A stretch of 64,000 nt of DNA from Paulinella micropora (taxonomy: Eukaryota > Cercozoa > Imbricatea > Euglyphida), in the NCBI GenBank assembly GCA_009731375.1, contig BJOX01000059.1, forward strand, positions 464,439 to 528,438, in the 5' to 3' direction. This document shows positions 38,674-51,038 of this stretch, in pieces. The notes under the pieces were generated by a model. That model had not been told where the DNA came from, did not search any database, and saw only the letters and a program-made list of their open reading frames with translations. A program made the translations under genes and the position numbers. The first letter of the stretch is position 1; each line of letters opens with the position of its first letter.

Positions 38674-38809
38674 TAAAGTATTAACCCGATGCCCAGCTAA
38701 GCCGTGATGTTTGCACGGAAGGGACTGATACAGGCGATACCAAAGCTCCCTAGTACCAGGCGGGGCCAGGGCTCGTTCCATAAGCGCCCCTTGCAGAACG
38801 AGCTCCCAC
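38674..38809 (-). mobile_element. R3 dispersed repeat, fragment cut by gap
   Basis: Matches 12270-12407 with few changes. It lacks the 3'-terminal 60 bases and is cut at GAGCTCCCAC by the gap. Confidence 0.75.
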
Positions 38810-39387
38810 NNNNNNNNNNNNNNNNNNNNNNNNNNNNNNNNNNNNNNNNNNNNNNNNNNNNNNNNNNNNNNNNNNNNNNNNNNNNNNNNNNNNNNNNNNN
38901 NNNNNNNNNNNNNNNNNNNNNNNNNNNNNNNNNNNNNNNNNNNNNNNNNNNNNNNNNNNNNNNNNNNNNNNNNNNNNNNNNNNNNNNNNNNNNNNNNNNN
39001 NNNNNNNNNNNNNNNNNNNNNNNNNNNNNNNNNNNNNNNNNNNNNNNNNNNNNNNNNNNNNNNNNNNNNNNNNNNNNNNNNNNNNNNNNNNNNNNNNNNN
39101 NNNNNNNNNNNNNNNNNNNNNNNNNNNNNNNNNNNNNNNNNNNNNNNNNNNNNNNNNNNNNNNNNNNNNNNNNNNNNNNNNNNNNNNNNNNNNNNNNNNN
39201 NNNNNNNNNNNNNNNNNNNNNNNNNNNNNNNNNNNNNNNNNNNNNNNNNNNNNNNNNNNNNNNNNNNNNNNNNNNNNNNNNNNNNNNNNNNNNNNNNNNN
39301 NNNNNNNNNNNNNNNNNNNNNNNNNNNNNNNNNNNNNNNNNNNNNNNNNNNNNNNNNNNNNNNNNNNNNNNNNNNNNNNNNNNNNNN
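38810..39387. other. Assembly gap, 578 N
   Basis: All N. The left flank is R3, the right flank is CAA triplets. Confidence 0.99.
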
Positions 39388-39409
39388 CAACAACAACAAC
39401 AACAACAAC

Positions 39410-39450
<41 letters not shown>

Positions 39451-39481
39451 GCAACAACAACAAAAACAACAAAAACAACAA

Positions 39482-39517
<36 letters not shown>

Positions 39518-39667
39518 ACAACAAACGACAACAACAACAGCAACAACAACAAACAAAAACAAACAACAAAAATAACAACAACAACAACAACATCAACAAC
39601 AAACAACAACAACAACAACAACAACAACAAAACAAACAAAACAACAAAAACAACAAAGACAACAAAG

Positions 39668-39709
<42 letters not shown>

Positions 39710-39774
39710 TCAGCAACATCAACAATAACAAAATCAACAACACCAACAACACCAACAACAACAAAAACAACAAC

Positions 39775-39815
<41 letters not shown>

Positions 39816-39892
39816 GCAACAACAACAACAACAACAACAAACAACAAAACACAAACAAACAACAACAATAACAACAAACAAACAACAATAAC
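39388..39892. repeat. (CAA)n array
   Basis: CAA triplets with AAACAA slippage. The frame would read poly-Gln, poly-Asn or poly-Thr, but it has no start, no flanking domain and a gap upstream, so it is not called a gene. Confidence 0.9.
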
Positions 39893-39937
39893 CTGATCTT
39901 GGGAATTTGAGCGCCAAGCCAAAGAACCACCACAACC

Positions 39938-40568
39938 TAGATAGGTAGATAGGTAGGTAGGTAGGTAGGCAGGTAGGCAGGTAGGTAGGTCGGTAGGCAG
40001 GTAGGTAGGTAGGTAGGTAGGTAGGCAGGTAGGTAGGTAGGTAGGTAGGTAGGTAGGTAGGTAGGTAGGCAGGTAGGCAGGTAGGTAGGTAGGTAGGTAG
40101 GTAGGTAGGTAGGTAGGTAGGTAGGTAGGTAGGCAGGTAGGCAGGTAGGTAGGTAGGTCGGTCGGTAGGTAGGTAGGTAGATAGGTAGGTAGGTAGGTAG
40201 GTCGGTAGGCAGGTAGGTAGGTAGGTAGGTCTGTAGGTCGGTAGGTAGGTAGGTAGGTAGGTAGGTAGGTAGGTAGGTAGGTAGGTAGGACGGTAGGCAG
40301 GTAGGCAGGTAGGTAGGTAGGTAGGTAGGTCGGTCGGTAGGTAGGTAGGTAGGTAGGTAGGCAGGTAGGCAGGTGGGTAGGTAGGTCGGTGGGTTAAGTA
40401 GGTAGGTGGGTAGCTAGGTAGGAAGGCAGGTAGGTAGATAGGAGGTAGGTAGGTAGCTAGCTAGCTAGCTAGGTGGGCAGGTGGGTAGGTTGGTAGGTAG
40501 GTAGGTTGGTAGGTAGGTGGGTAGGTGGGTAGATAGGTAGGTAGGTAGATAGATAGATAGATAGATAG
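39938..40568. repeat. (GGTA)n array with GGCA, GGTC and GCTA variants
   Basis: About 630 bp of GGTA. Strongly purine/GT-skewed. Confidence 0.95.
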
Positions 40569-40591
40569 ACCGTGATGAGGAGGACGACCCA

Positions 40592-40856
40592 GCGGCACTT
40601 GTACAGTACAACAAAGTACTTGACAAAAAACCTATGTGTATGTATGTATGTATGTATATATGTATGTATGTATGTATGCATGTATGTATATATGTGTGTG
40701 TGTATGTATGTATGTATGTATGTATGTATGTATGTATGTATGCAACTTGTATAGTACAACAAAGTACTTGACAAAAAACCTATATGTATGAATGTATGTA
40801 TGTATGTATGTATGTATGCAACTTGTATAGTACAACAAAGTACTTGACAAAAAACC

Positions 40857-40888
<32 letters not shown>

Positions 40889-41400
40889 TGTATGTATGTT
40901 TGTATGTATGTCTGTATGTATGTATGTATGTATGTATGTATGTATGTTTGTATGTATGTATGTATGTATGCATGTATGTATGTATGTATGCAACTTGTAC
41001 AGTACAACAAAGTACTTTACAAAAAACCTATATGTATGTATGTATGTATGTATGTATGCAACTTGTATAGTACAACAAAGTACTTGACAAAAAACCTATA
41101 TGTATGAATGTATGAATGTATGTATGTATGTATGTATGCAACTTGTGTAGTACAACAAAGTACTTGACAAAAAACCTAAATGTATGTATGTATGTATGTA
41201 TGTATCTATGTATGTATCTATGTATGTATGTATGTATGTATGTATGTATGCAACTTGTATAGTACAACAAAGTACTTGACAAAAAACCTATATGCATGTA
41301 TGTATGTATGTATGTTTGTATGTATGTATGTATGTATGTATGCAACTTGTATAGTACAACGAAGTACTTGACAAAAAACCTATATGTATGTATGTATGTA
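40592..41400. repeat. Punctuated TGTA array F, eight cores
   Basis: Core CAACTTGTATAGTACAACAA plus AGTACTTGACAAAAAACCTA at about 40595, 40743, 40819, 40991, 41059, 41139, 41251 and 41343; (TGTA)n fills the spaces. Confidence 0.9.
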
Positions 41401-41685
41401 TGTATGCATGTATGTATGTATGTATGTACGTATGTATGCATGCATGTATGTATGTATGTAATGTATGTAATGTATGTATGTATGTATGTATGTATGTATG
41501 TATCCATGTATGTGTGTATGTATGAATGTATGTATGTATGTATGTATGTACGTATCCATGCATGCATGTATGTATGTATGTATGTATAGATGTATGTGTG
41601 TATTTATGTATGTATGTATGCATGTACGTGTATGTATTTATGTATTTATGTATTTATGTATTTATGTATGCATGTTTATGTTACC
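41401..41685. repeat. (TGTA)n array
   Basis: TGTA with TGCA, TACG and ATCCATG variants. Confidence 0.95.
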
Positions 41686-41689
41686 AATC

Positions 41690-42060
41690 CCCCTCAGCCT
41701 CATTAATTCGTACCACAGCCTATACATACATACATACATACATACATACATACATCCCTCAGCCTCATTCACTCGTACCACAGCCTATACATACATACAT
41801 ACATACATACATACATACATACATACATCCCTCAGCCTCATTCACTCGTACCACAGCCTATACATACATGCATACATACATATATACATACATACATACA
41901 TACATACATACATTTATACATGCATCCCTCAGCCTCATTGACATACATACATACATACATACATACATACATACATACATTACATTTATACATTTATACA
42001 TACATACATTTATACATACATACATTTATACATACATACCGTCTCCCATACATGAATACA

Positions 42061-42093
<33 letters not shown>

Positions 42094-42196
42094 CCCTAAG
42101 CGTCATTCACCTGCATACATACATACATACATACATACATACATACAAGTACAACAGCCTGACATATATACATACATACATGCATGCATGCATACA

Positions 42197-42229
<33 letters not shown>

Positions 42230-42328
42230 CCCTAACCGTCATTCACAAGTACAACAGCCTGACATACATACATACATACATACATACATACATACACACA
42301 TACATGCATACATACATACATACATACA

Positions 42329-42361
<33 letters not shown>

Positions 42362-42458
42362 CCCTAAGCGTCATTCACCTACATACATACATACATACAT
42401 ACATACATACATACATACAAGTACAACAGCCTAACATACATACATACATGCATGCATG

Positions 42459-42528
<70 letters not shown>

Positions 42529-42570
42529 CTAAGCGTCATTCACAAGTACAACAGCCTGACATACATACAT
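41690..42570. repeat. Punctuated TACA array G, two related core types
   Basis: First TCCCTCAGCCTCATTCACTC plus GTACCACAGCC (about 41692, 41757, 41829, 41929 partial). Then ATCCCTAAGCGTCATTCAC and ACAAGTACAACAGCCTGACA (about 42092, 42146, 42228, 42360, 42419, 42528). The second looks derived from the first. It meets the TGTA array at 41685 head to head. Confidence 0.85.
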
Positions 42571-42955
42571 ACATACATACATACATACATACATACATGC
42601 ATACATACATACATACATACGTACATACATACATACATACATACATGCATACATGCATACATACATACATACATACATACATACATACGTACGTACAAAA
42701 ATACATGAATACATACATACATACATGCATACATACACTCATACATACCTTCTTCGCTTTTTTCATCTCTTCGGAATCGTGCCTATGCATGTATGTATGT
42801 ATGGTTGTATGTATGCATATACAAATATATGTATGTATGTATGTATGTATGTATATTTTGATGTATGTATGTATGTATGTATGCATGCATGGTTTGCATG
42901 GTGTGTATGAAATGCATGTTACGTATATGATATATATATATATATGTATATATGT
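42571..42955. repeat. (TACA)n then (TGTA)n array
   Basis: TACA to about 42740, a 45-bp link, then TGTA. Confidence 0.9.
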
Positions 42956-42979
42956 TCTATATGTTATATTTGTTCTATA

Positions 42980-43043
42980 TATGTCTATCTATCTATCTGT
43001 CTGTCTATCTATCTATCTATCTATCTATCTATTTATCTATCCG

Positions 43044-43088
<45 letters not shown>

Positions 43089-43125
43089 ATATCTACCTAC
43101 CTATCCATCCATCTATCTATCTATA

Positions 43126-43168
<43 letters not shown>

Positions 43169-43192
43169 ATATCTATCTATCTATCTATCTAT
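42980..43192. repeat. (TATC)n array
   Basis: TATC with ATATATC and TGTC variants. Confidence 0.95.
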
Positions 43193-43214
43193 AAATGTTG
43201 ACACCCACTGTCAA

Positions 43215-43215
43215 A

Positions 43216-43250
<35 letters not shown>

Positions 43251-43422
43251 TGTATATATGTATGTTCGATATACGTATCTTTGTATGCCTGTTTTATATA
43301 TGTTTTGTTTTATCAACATTTCTACATGTATGTATGTATATTCTATACGCTGTTACCCACTCCCAAATTGAAAGCCTTTCTTTTGAACTTCGCGGAGGGT
43401 AGCTCCAAAAACACTCCCTTAC

Positions 43423-43486
<64 letters not shown>

Positions 43487-43640
43487 TTTGAACTTCACGT
43501 AGGGTAGCTCCAAAAACACTCCCTTACATATATATACATATATATATACATATATATACATATGTATATATATATATATTACATATATATATATTATATA
43601 TATATATATATATTACATATATATATTATATATATATACA
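43215..43640. repeat. (TA)n arrays with a duplicated core of about 47 bp
   Basis: CTTTTGAACTTC then GGGTAGCTCCAAAAACACTC occurs at 43379 and 43485 between TA blocks. Confidence 0.85.
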
Positions 43641-43850
43641 TGCATATATATACACGCATGGAAATAATACTACAAATATTCATACATATATACATACATA
43701 TATACATACAAACATACATACATACATACATACATACATGCATGCATGCATACATACATACATACATACATACATACAAACGTACATACGTACATACATA
43801 GCCTTGTTTATAATATACTCCCTTATATACAGATAGTATATATATATATA

Positions 43851-43884
<34 letters not shown>

Positions 43885-44085
43885 CATGTGTGTGTGTGTG
43901 CCTGTTTATATATATATAATATATATATGTACATACATACATACATACATACATACATACATTCATACATGTACATACACACATACACACATACTTTTCT
44001 TACTGATCAAGCCTAACATTATTAGTCATATACATACACATAACATACATACATAACATACATATACATGCACACGTACACACTA
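43641..44085. repeat. (TA)n and (TACA)n arrays
   Basis: Mixed TA and TACA with short unique links. Confidence 0.9.
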
Positions 44086-44325
44086 CCTTTCTTGCTTATC
44101 GTTCCTAGCATTGGAGTGGGTGCCGACGGTTCCTACATAAAGCCCATAAGGTCGGGTGAAAAATTTCGGCCAAATCACCTTTCGGCCAACCGGAAATACG
44201 GGGAATTTCGGGCTAAACTTTTATTGTGGACAACAAATGTACCGTAATTACCGGCCCGGCGAGCTTTGAATAACAAATGTACTGTTATTACGGGATAATT
44301 TGTTCTGGTCACTATTCCTTACATA
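44086..44325. other. Non-repetitive segment with internal direct repeat
   Basis: AACAAATGTAC occurs twice (44234, 44271), and TTTCGGCC-type motifs resemble 7400-7560. No domain or RNA gene is recognised. Confidence 0.5.
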
Positions 44326-44335
44326 CATACAAACA

Positions 44336-44755
44336 TTGACATGATATGGCATGGTATGACACAGGACATGACATGGCATGACATGGCATGACATGACATG
44401 ACATGACATGGCATGGCATGGCATGGCATGGCATGACCTTGCATGACATGACATGGCATGACACATGACATGACATTGCATGACATGACATGGCATGACA
44501 TGGCATGACATGACATGACATGGCATGGCATGACATGGCATGGCATGACATGGCATGACATGACATGACATGACATGACATGACATGGCATGGCATGACA
44601 TGACATGACATGATATGACATGATATGACATGACATGACATGACATGACATGACATGGCATGGCTTGACATGACATGACATGACAAGACATGACATATGA
44701 CATGACATATGACATGACATGTGACATAGCATGTCATGGCATGTTATGACATGTA
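44336..44755. repeat. (RCATG)n pentanucleotide array
   Basis: About 80 pentamers ACATG or GCATG in irregular order, with a few ATATG. A CATG occurs nearly every five bases. Confidence 0.95.
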
Positions 44756-44849
44756 CATAAGTAAATACATACATACATACATACATACATACATACATAC
44801 CTCTTTAATATCCTCGGAATCAACAGGACCAACATTTTGTTCCTTTCTG

Positions 44850-44894
44850 TAATGTATGTATGTATGTATGTATGTATGTATGTATGTATGTGGC

Positions 44895-44925
<31 letters not shown>

Positions 44926-44978
44926 TGTATGTATGTAGCATATGTATGTAGCATATGTATGTAGCATATGTATGTAGC

Positions 44979-45009
<31 letters not shown>

Positions 45010-45133
45010 GCATATGTATGTAGCATACGTAAGTATGTATGTATGTATGTATGTATGTATGTATGTAGCATATGTATGTAGCATATGTGTGTATGTACGT
45101 ATGTAGCATATGTATGTAGCATATGTATGTAGC

Positions 45134-45164
<31 letters not shown>

Positions 45165-45233
45165 TGCATGTATGTAAGTATGTAAGTATATGTATGTATG
45201 TATGTAGCATATGTATGTATGTACGTATGTAGC

Positions 45234-45264
<31 letters not shown>

Positions 45265-45307
45265 TGTATGTATGTATGTATGTATGTAGCGTATGTATGT
45301 GCGTATG

Positions 45308-45338
<31 letters not shown>

Positions 45339-45435
45339 GTACGTATGTATGTGTGTATGTATGTATGGTATGTATGTATGCATGTATGTATGTATGTATG
45401 TATGTATGCATGTATGACAGGACCTGTCATGTATG

Positions 45436-45466
<31 letters not shown>

Positions 45467-45625
45467 GTAAGTAAGTATGTAAGTATGTATGTATGTATGT
45501 ATGTATGTATGTATGTATGAATATGTACGTATGTATGTATGTATGTTGTATGTATGTATGTATGTATACCTATGTAGGTATGTATGTATGTATGGATGGA
45601 TGTTTGTATATATGTACATATGTAT
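44850..45625. repeat. (TGTA)n array with GTAGCATATGTAT units
   Basis: TGTA with a recurring GTAGCATATGTAT motif (about 44935-45240), then TAAG and TACG variants. Confidence 0.95.
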
Positions 45626-45629
45626 GTAT

Positions 45630-46337
<708 letters not shown>

Positions 46338-46343
<6 letters not shown>

Positions 46344-46378
46344 CTTTACCTTGTTTCGTCTGATACCTCTCCAGTAGG

Positions 46379-46423
<45 letters not shown>

Positions 46424-46471
46424 CTTTACCCTGTTTCGTCTGATATCTCTGCAGTAGGTATCTATCCATCC

Positions 46472-46531
<60 letters not shown>

Positions 46532-46572
46532 CTTTACCCCGTTTCGTCTGATATCTCTCCAGTAGGTAATGG
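46338..46572. repeat. Punctuated TATC array, three cores
   Basis: CTCTTTACCTTGTTTCGTCT plus GATACCTCTCCAGTAGGTA at 46342, 46422 and 46529, separated by (TATC)n. TACA and (TA)n follow to 46765. Confidence 0.9.
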
Positions 46573-46730
46573 TGTTCCCTTACACACACATGCATACATA
46601 CATACATACATACATACATACGTACATACATACATACACACACCTAATTATTAGCATACGAATAAATACATACAAAATTTTAATCATACACGTACATACA
46701 CATAAATAATAATCATGCTCATAAAAATAA

Positions 46731-46771
<41 letters not shown>

Positions 46772-46875
46772 GTCTCAAAAGTTCGTTCCCACTTTTGACT
46801 TTTTTTCTCTCTGGGAAGGAGGACAAAGTTTTATTTCATGTGCTTACACTACAGGACACGTACAGTCGTGTGTCC

Positions 46876-47196
46876 TCAATAATTGCGAAGACTCTCGCCT
46901 TTCGACCTGATAACGTTGTGGAGTCGTTTAGGCACAGATTCAATAGTTTTTTTTACAGTGTCCTGCGACAAGTTCATCCAGGCTTGTTTGATTCGGCGTC
47001 TAAGTTGTGCTAGGTTTCGCGGGGGGTCTTATCGAGGTCGCTGACCATGATGCCCCATATACTTTCAATGGGGTTGAGGTCTGGGGACTTCGCGGGGCAA
47101 CTGGCCGTTAGGGCCCGAAGTGATGTGGTGGGGTACGTTTTGCCGGAGCCAGCTGTTGATCGTGGCCGCCTTATGGGCAGAGGCCTCATTGTGCAC
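46876..47196 (-). pseudogene. Tc1-like transposase, C-terminal DDE remnant
   Basis: Read on the minus strand, VHNEASAHKAATINSWLRQN stands where Tc1 enzymes have a DNA-x-x-H catalytic block, with N instead of the aspartate. After a frameshift near 47100 comes SPDLNPIESIWG with the catalytic glutamate. A stop interrupts the frame after DKTPRET, and a frameshifted VPKRLHNVIRSKG then LRNY leads to the stop at 46876-46878. The N-terminal DNA-binding half and first catalytic aspartate are absent. At least two frame breaks and a lost catalytic residue make it inactive. The stop lies a few bases from the inner end of the left TIR. Confidence 0.85.
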
Positions 47197-47384
47197 CTAA
47201 TGCATATCGTTGTAATCTACAATTTTAAGCTTTCATTTGAGCCCAAGATCATGAAAATCAGATAAGCATTGGCAGAGAACGATGAATTTTACCATCGCGC
47301 TCGGTATGCAGCCATTTTGGGAGGGTCACTTCTTGAGTTTGGAGATCTTCGATTTCTGAGCTAGAAAGGGCTGGGGGTCTGGGG

Positions 47385-47535
47385 GTGGGATGTGTCGTGG
47401 GGCACCCTAGGGACACTCCGGGACATCCCTCGAAAGGGACATCCCGGGTCATCCCTGCTCGGGAGACTTCCAGATTTAGGGACATCCCCATTTTGGGGAC
47501 GTCCCCAAAATTTTTTGGGGACATCCCCCTTTTTT
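47385..47535. repeat. GGGACATCCC-type short repeats inside the Tc1 relic
   Basis: GGGACATCCC or one-base variants recur about seven times. At 47491-47510 they form the perfect 20-bp palindrome TTTTGGGGACGTCCCCAAAA. Confidence 0.75.
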
Positions 47536-47710
47536 TTTCTTTTTGTATAATTTTTTTTCCGAAGAGCTTCAAAGCCCCGTACACATAGGTACCTCACACG
47601 ACTGTACATGTCCTGAAGTGTAAGCGTATGAAATAAAACCAGCTATCTCGGCCTCCTAAGAGAGAAAAAAAGATCAAAAGTGGGAACGAACTTTTGAGAT
47701 ACCTCTTATG

Positions 47711-47711
<1 letters not shown>

Positions 47712-47746
<35 letters not shown>

Positions 47747-47798
47747 AATATATATATATATACCTCGTTTTCTTCAGATGCCTTGTCTGGTTTACTTA

Positions 47799-47841
<43 letters not shown>

Positions 47842-47877
47842 CGTTTTCTTCAGATGTCTTGTCTGGTTTACTTAAAC

Positions 47878-47950
<73 letters not shown>

Positions 47951-47985
47951 GTGTTCTTCAGCTGCCTTGTCTGGTTTACTTAAAC

Positions 47986-48016
<31 letters not shown>

Positions 48017-48085
48017 CATATATATATACCTCGTTTTCTTCGGATGTTTTGTCTGGTTTACTTAAACATACACTCTTTCGAGATG
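47712..48085. repeat. (TA)n arrays with a core of about 38 bp, four copies
   Basis: CTCGTTTTCTTCAGATGCCT then TGTCTGGTTTACTTAAAC at about 47763, 47838, 47948 (changed) and 48030, separated by (TA)n. Confidence 0.9.
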
Positions 48086-48129
48086 ACAATGTATCCGTTT
48101 CTGGCCTAGGAAGATAGATAGATAGACAT

Positions 48130-48174
<45 letters not shown>

Positions 48175-48210
48175 CAGATAGATAGGTAGGTAGGTAGGTA
48201 GGTAGGTAGG

Positions 48211-48242
<32 letters not shown>

Positions 48243-48348
48243 CAGACAGATAGGTAGGTAGGTAGATAGATAGATAGATAGATAGATGTACACTCTTTCG
48301 AGATGACAATGTATCCGTTGTTGGCCTAGGAAGATAGATAGACAGATC

Positions 48349-48397
<49 letters not shown>

Positions 48398-48438
48398 GTA
48401 GATAGATAGGTAGGTAGGTAGGTAGGTAGGTAGATAGG

Positions 48439-48517
<79 letters not shown>

Positions 48518-48550
48518 GTAGGTAGGTAGGTAGGTAGGTAGGTAGGTATG

Positions 48551-48617
<67 letters not shown>

Positions 48618-48622
48618 GTAGG

Positions 48623-48698
<76 letters not shown>

Positions 48699-48718
48699 GA
48701 GATAGAGAGATAGAGAGA
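48086..48718. repeat. (GATA)n/(GGTA)n array with a duplicated core
   Basis: TTTCGAGATGACAATGTATC then CGTT...GGCCTAGGAAGATA occurs at 48076 and 48296. The rest is GATA and GGTA. Confidence 0.9.
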
Positions 48719-48734
48719 CTTGGGAGAGGGAGAA

Positions 48735-49140
48735 AAGGCCTCCGGTACAAAGCCATCGTCAAATGCATCGTCCTATGTATGTATGTATGTATGTATGTAT
48801 GTATGTATGTATGTATGTATGTATGTATGCATGTATGTATGTATGTATGTATATATGTATTCCGGTACAAAACCATCGTCAAATGCATCGTCCAATGTAT
48901 GTATGTATGTATGTACGTATGTATGTATGAAATGGTCTTCGGTACAAAAAAAATCGTCAAATGCATCGTCCTATGTATGTATGTATGTATGTATGTATGT
49001 ATGTATGTATGAAATGGCCTCCGGTACAAAACCATCGTCAAATGCATCGTCCTATGTATGTATGTATGTATGTATGTATGTATGTATGAAATGGTCTTCG
49101 GTACAAAAAATCGTCAAATGCATCGTCCTATGTATGTATG

Positions 49141-49202
<62 letters not shown>

Positions 49203-49425
49203 TGTATGTATGTATGAAATGGTCTTCGGTACAAAACATCGTCAAATGCATCGTCCTATGTATGTATGTATGTATGTATGTATGTATGTATGAAATGACC
49301 TCCGGTACAAAACCATCGTCAAATGCATCGTCCTATGCATGTATGTATGTATGTATGTATGTATGTATGCATGTATGTATGTATGTACGTTATGCATGTA
49401 TGTATGTAAACCATCGTCAAATGAT
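48735..49425. repeat. Punctuated TGTA array H, seven cores
   Basis: Core CCGGTACAAAACCATCGTCA plus AATGCATCGTCCTATG at about 48743, 48863, 48940, 49022, 49099, 49227 and 49303. The AAAAAAATCG variant alternates with AAAACCATCG. Confidence 0.9.
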
Positions 49426-49469
49426 ATTAAATATAATTATCAATGATGTGATATGTAATGAGTATATTA

Positions 49470-49610
49470 TGCGGCTAGCCACAAATTTGACGTGTTTTCC
49501 GGGCGAGCCGGAGCCGGGCCGGCGAGTCCGCAAAACACGTCAAATTTGGCGCGCCGCATTTTGTAGTTTTATCGGTAACCTGACCACATTTTGTGGATGT
49601 GAATGATAAA
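49470..49610 (+). mobile_element. Two-hairpin element, copy 6
   Basis: Hairpin 1: TGCGGCTAGCCACAAATTTG and its continuation GACGTGTTTT face AAAACACGTC then AAATTTGGCG. Hairpin 2: TATCGGTAACCTGACCACAT faces TTTGTGGATGTGAATGATAA. A second partial right arm (CTGACCACATTTTGTGGTAG) follows at 49618-49642. Confidence 0.9.
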
Positions 49611-49679
49611 AAAAAACCTGACCACATTTTGTGGTAGTGACAGCTACCTACGTGTACGTATTCTTACCTATCTGCCTAC

Positions 49680-49965
49680 CCACCTACCCTACCCTACCCT
49701 ACATATACATATACATATACATATACATGTACATATACATATACATATATATCTATACATATACATATACATATACATAGATTGATATATACATACATAA
49801 ATACATGCATGCGTACATAAATACAGAAATACATACATACACACATACATGCATATATTGTAACATAACATACATGCATACGTACACACACACACACATA
49901 CATACATACATACATACATAGATACATACATACATACATACATACATACACAGATATATAGATAG
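49680..49965. repeat. (ATACAT)n and (TACA)n array
   Basis: Hexamer TACATA then TACA with CA variants. Confidence 0.9.
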
Positions 49966-49967
49966 AT

Positions 49968-50190
49968 AGTACCCTACCCTACCCTACCCTACCCTACCCT
50001 ACCCTGCCACCCTACCCTACCCTACCCTACCCAACCCTGCCCACCCATCTACCTAGCAACGCATCTACCTACCTACCTACCTACCTACCTACCTACCTAC
50101 CTATCTACCTACCTACCACCCGTTTGTAGCAACACTAATTGCACAGCCTACATACCTACCTACCTACCTACATATCTACCTGCATATATA
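49968..50190. repeat. (CCCTA)n pentanucleotide and (CTAC)n array
   Basis: CCCTA pentamers to about 50034, then CTAC to 50115, a short link, and CTAC again. The unit is five bases, so it is not the six-base vertebrate telomere motif. Confidence 0.9.
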
Positions 50191-50194
50191 TATA

Positions 50195-50397
50195 AAAATT
50201 AATTATATATTTATTTATTTATTTTGTTTATCTATTTATTTATTAAATGAATAAATAAATATATTTTGTTAAATAAATAAATAAATAAATCAATAAATAA
50301 ATAAATCAATAAATAAATAAATAAATGAATAAATAAATAAATAAATAAATAAATAAATGAATAAATAAACAAATAAACAAATAAACAAATAAACAAA

Positions 50398-50456
<59 letters not shown>

Positions 50457-50459
50457 ATA
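50195..50459. repeat. (TTTA)n then (AAAT)n array
   Basis: Tetranucleotide AAAT with AAAC variants; its first 60 bases are in the opposite orientation. Confidence 0.95.
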
Positions 50460-50461
50460 TA

Positions 50462-50493
50462 CAAGCCCGCTTGCGGCAGCGTGTTCAACAGCA

Positions 50494-50558
<65 letters not shown>

Positions 50559-50655
50559 GAAACCGGTTTGCGGCAGCGTTTGCAACAGCACTGATTGAAA
50601 AGACGCTCTGTGCCATCGTGAAAGAGAATGAGCGCAGGGACTGTCAACAGAAGGA

Positions 50656-50699
<44 letters not shown>

Positions 50700-50736
50700 A
50701 GAGAATGAGCGCAGGGACTACCAACAGTAAACAAGC
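50462..50736. repeat. TTGCGGCAGCG and GAGAATGAGCGCAGGGACT repeats around TATC and GAAA arrays
   Basis: TTGCGGCAGCGTGTTCAACA (50471) and TTTGCGGCAGCGTTTGCAAC (50569) flank TATC. GAGAATGAGCGCAGGGACT occurs at about 50623, 50701 and 50960. A frame open from 50558 to 50655 has no recognisable domain. Confidence 0.6.
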
Positions 50737-50738
50737 AT

Positions 50739-50946
50739 GAGAAGTTCCTTGTACTTAACCACAATGAGCAATAACTTCAAACGTTTCGTTCTCAGCCGGC
50801 TCTGATCTTTTGCGGCTTGTGTAGTGGCTCATTTGAAAGCTCTCATCAAGAGCTTTCTAATGAGCCATGACACAGGTTGTAGAAGCAAATACTGACTGAG
50901 ATCAAAGCGCTTGAAGTCATTGTTCATTGTACTTAAGAAATACGAG
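50739..50946. mobile_element. MITE-like element, copy 1 (208 bp)
   Basis: TIRs of about 57 bp: GAGAAGTTCCTTGTACTTAA and CACAATGAGCAATAACTTCA face the complement of TGAAGTCATTGTTCATTGTA and the decayed end AAGAAATACGAG. The centre carries the hairpin GAAAGCTCTCATCAAGAGCTTTC (9-bp stem). No ORF. The same family is at 59362. Confidence 0.8.
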
Positions 50947-50979
50947 TAAGAAATACGAGAGAATGAGCGCAGGGACTGT

Positions 50980-50990
50980 CAACAGTAGGA

Positions 50991-51038
<48 letters not shown>

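Larger units (their letters stand above)
46767..47706 (-). mobile_element. Tc1-like DNA transposon relic with long TIRs
   Basis: The left end, AGGTGTCTCAAAAGTTCGTT then CCCACTTTTGA, is matched by the complement of the right end with one mismatch in about 31 bases. Similarity continues inward with small indels to GTACAGTCGTGTG at about 46873 and its complement at about 47595, so the TIRs are about 106-110 bp. It lies in (TA)n, as expected for TA-targeting elements; the exact duplicated TA cannot be fixed. Between the TIRs are a decayed transposase end and unrelated GGGACATCCC-rich sequence. About 940 bp is short for Tc1 (usually about 1.6 kb or more). Confidence 0.85.

Noticed and set aside
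39388-39892. Poly-Gln/Asn/Thr protein from the CAA array
   Set aside because: The frames end in a gap on one side and have no non-repetitive sequence. Nothing distinguishes it from a plain CAA microsatellite.
47258-47609. ORFs over the GGGACATCCC region
   Set aside because: Frames on both strands are open because of the short repeats. They lie inside a decayed transposon and lack any domain.
50471-50740. Small protein with NRFAAAFATALIEKTL then a Lys/Glu-rich tail
   Set aside because: The frame is TATC array at the start and GAAA array at the end. Only about 30 codons between are non-repetitive, and they form part of a local repeat.
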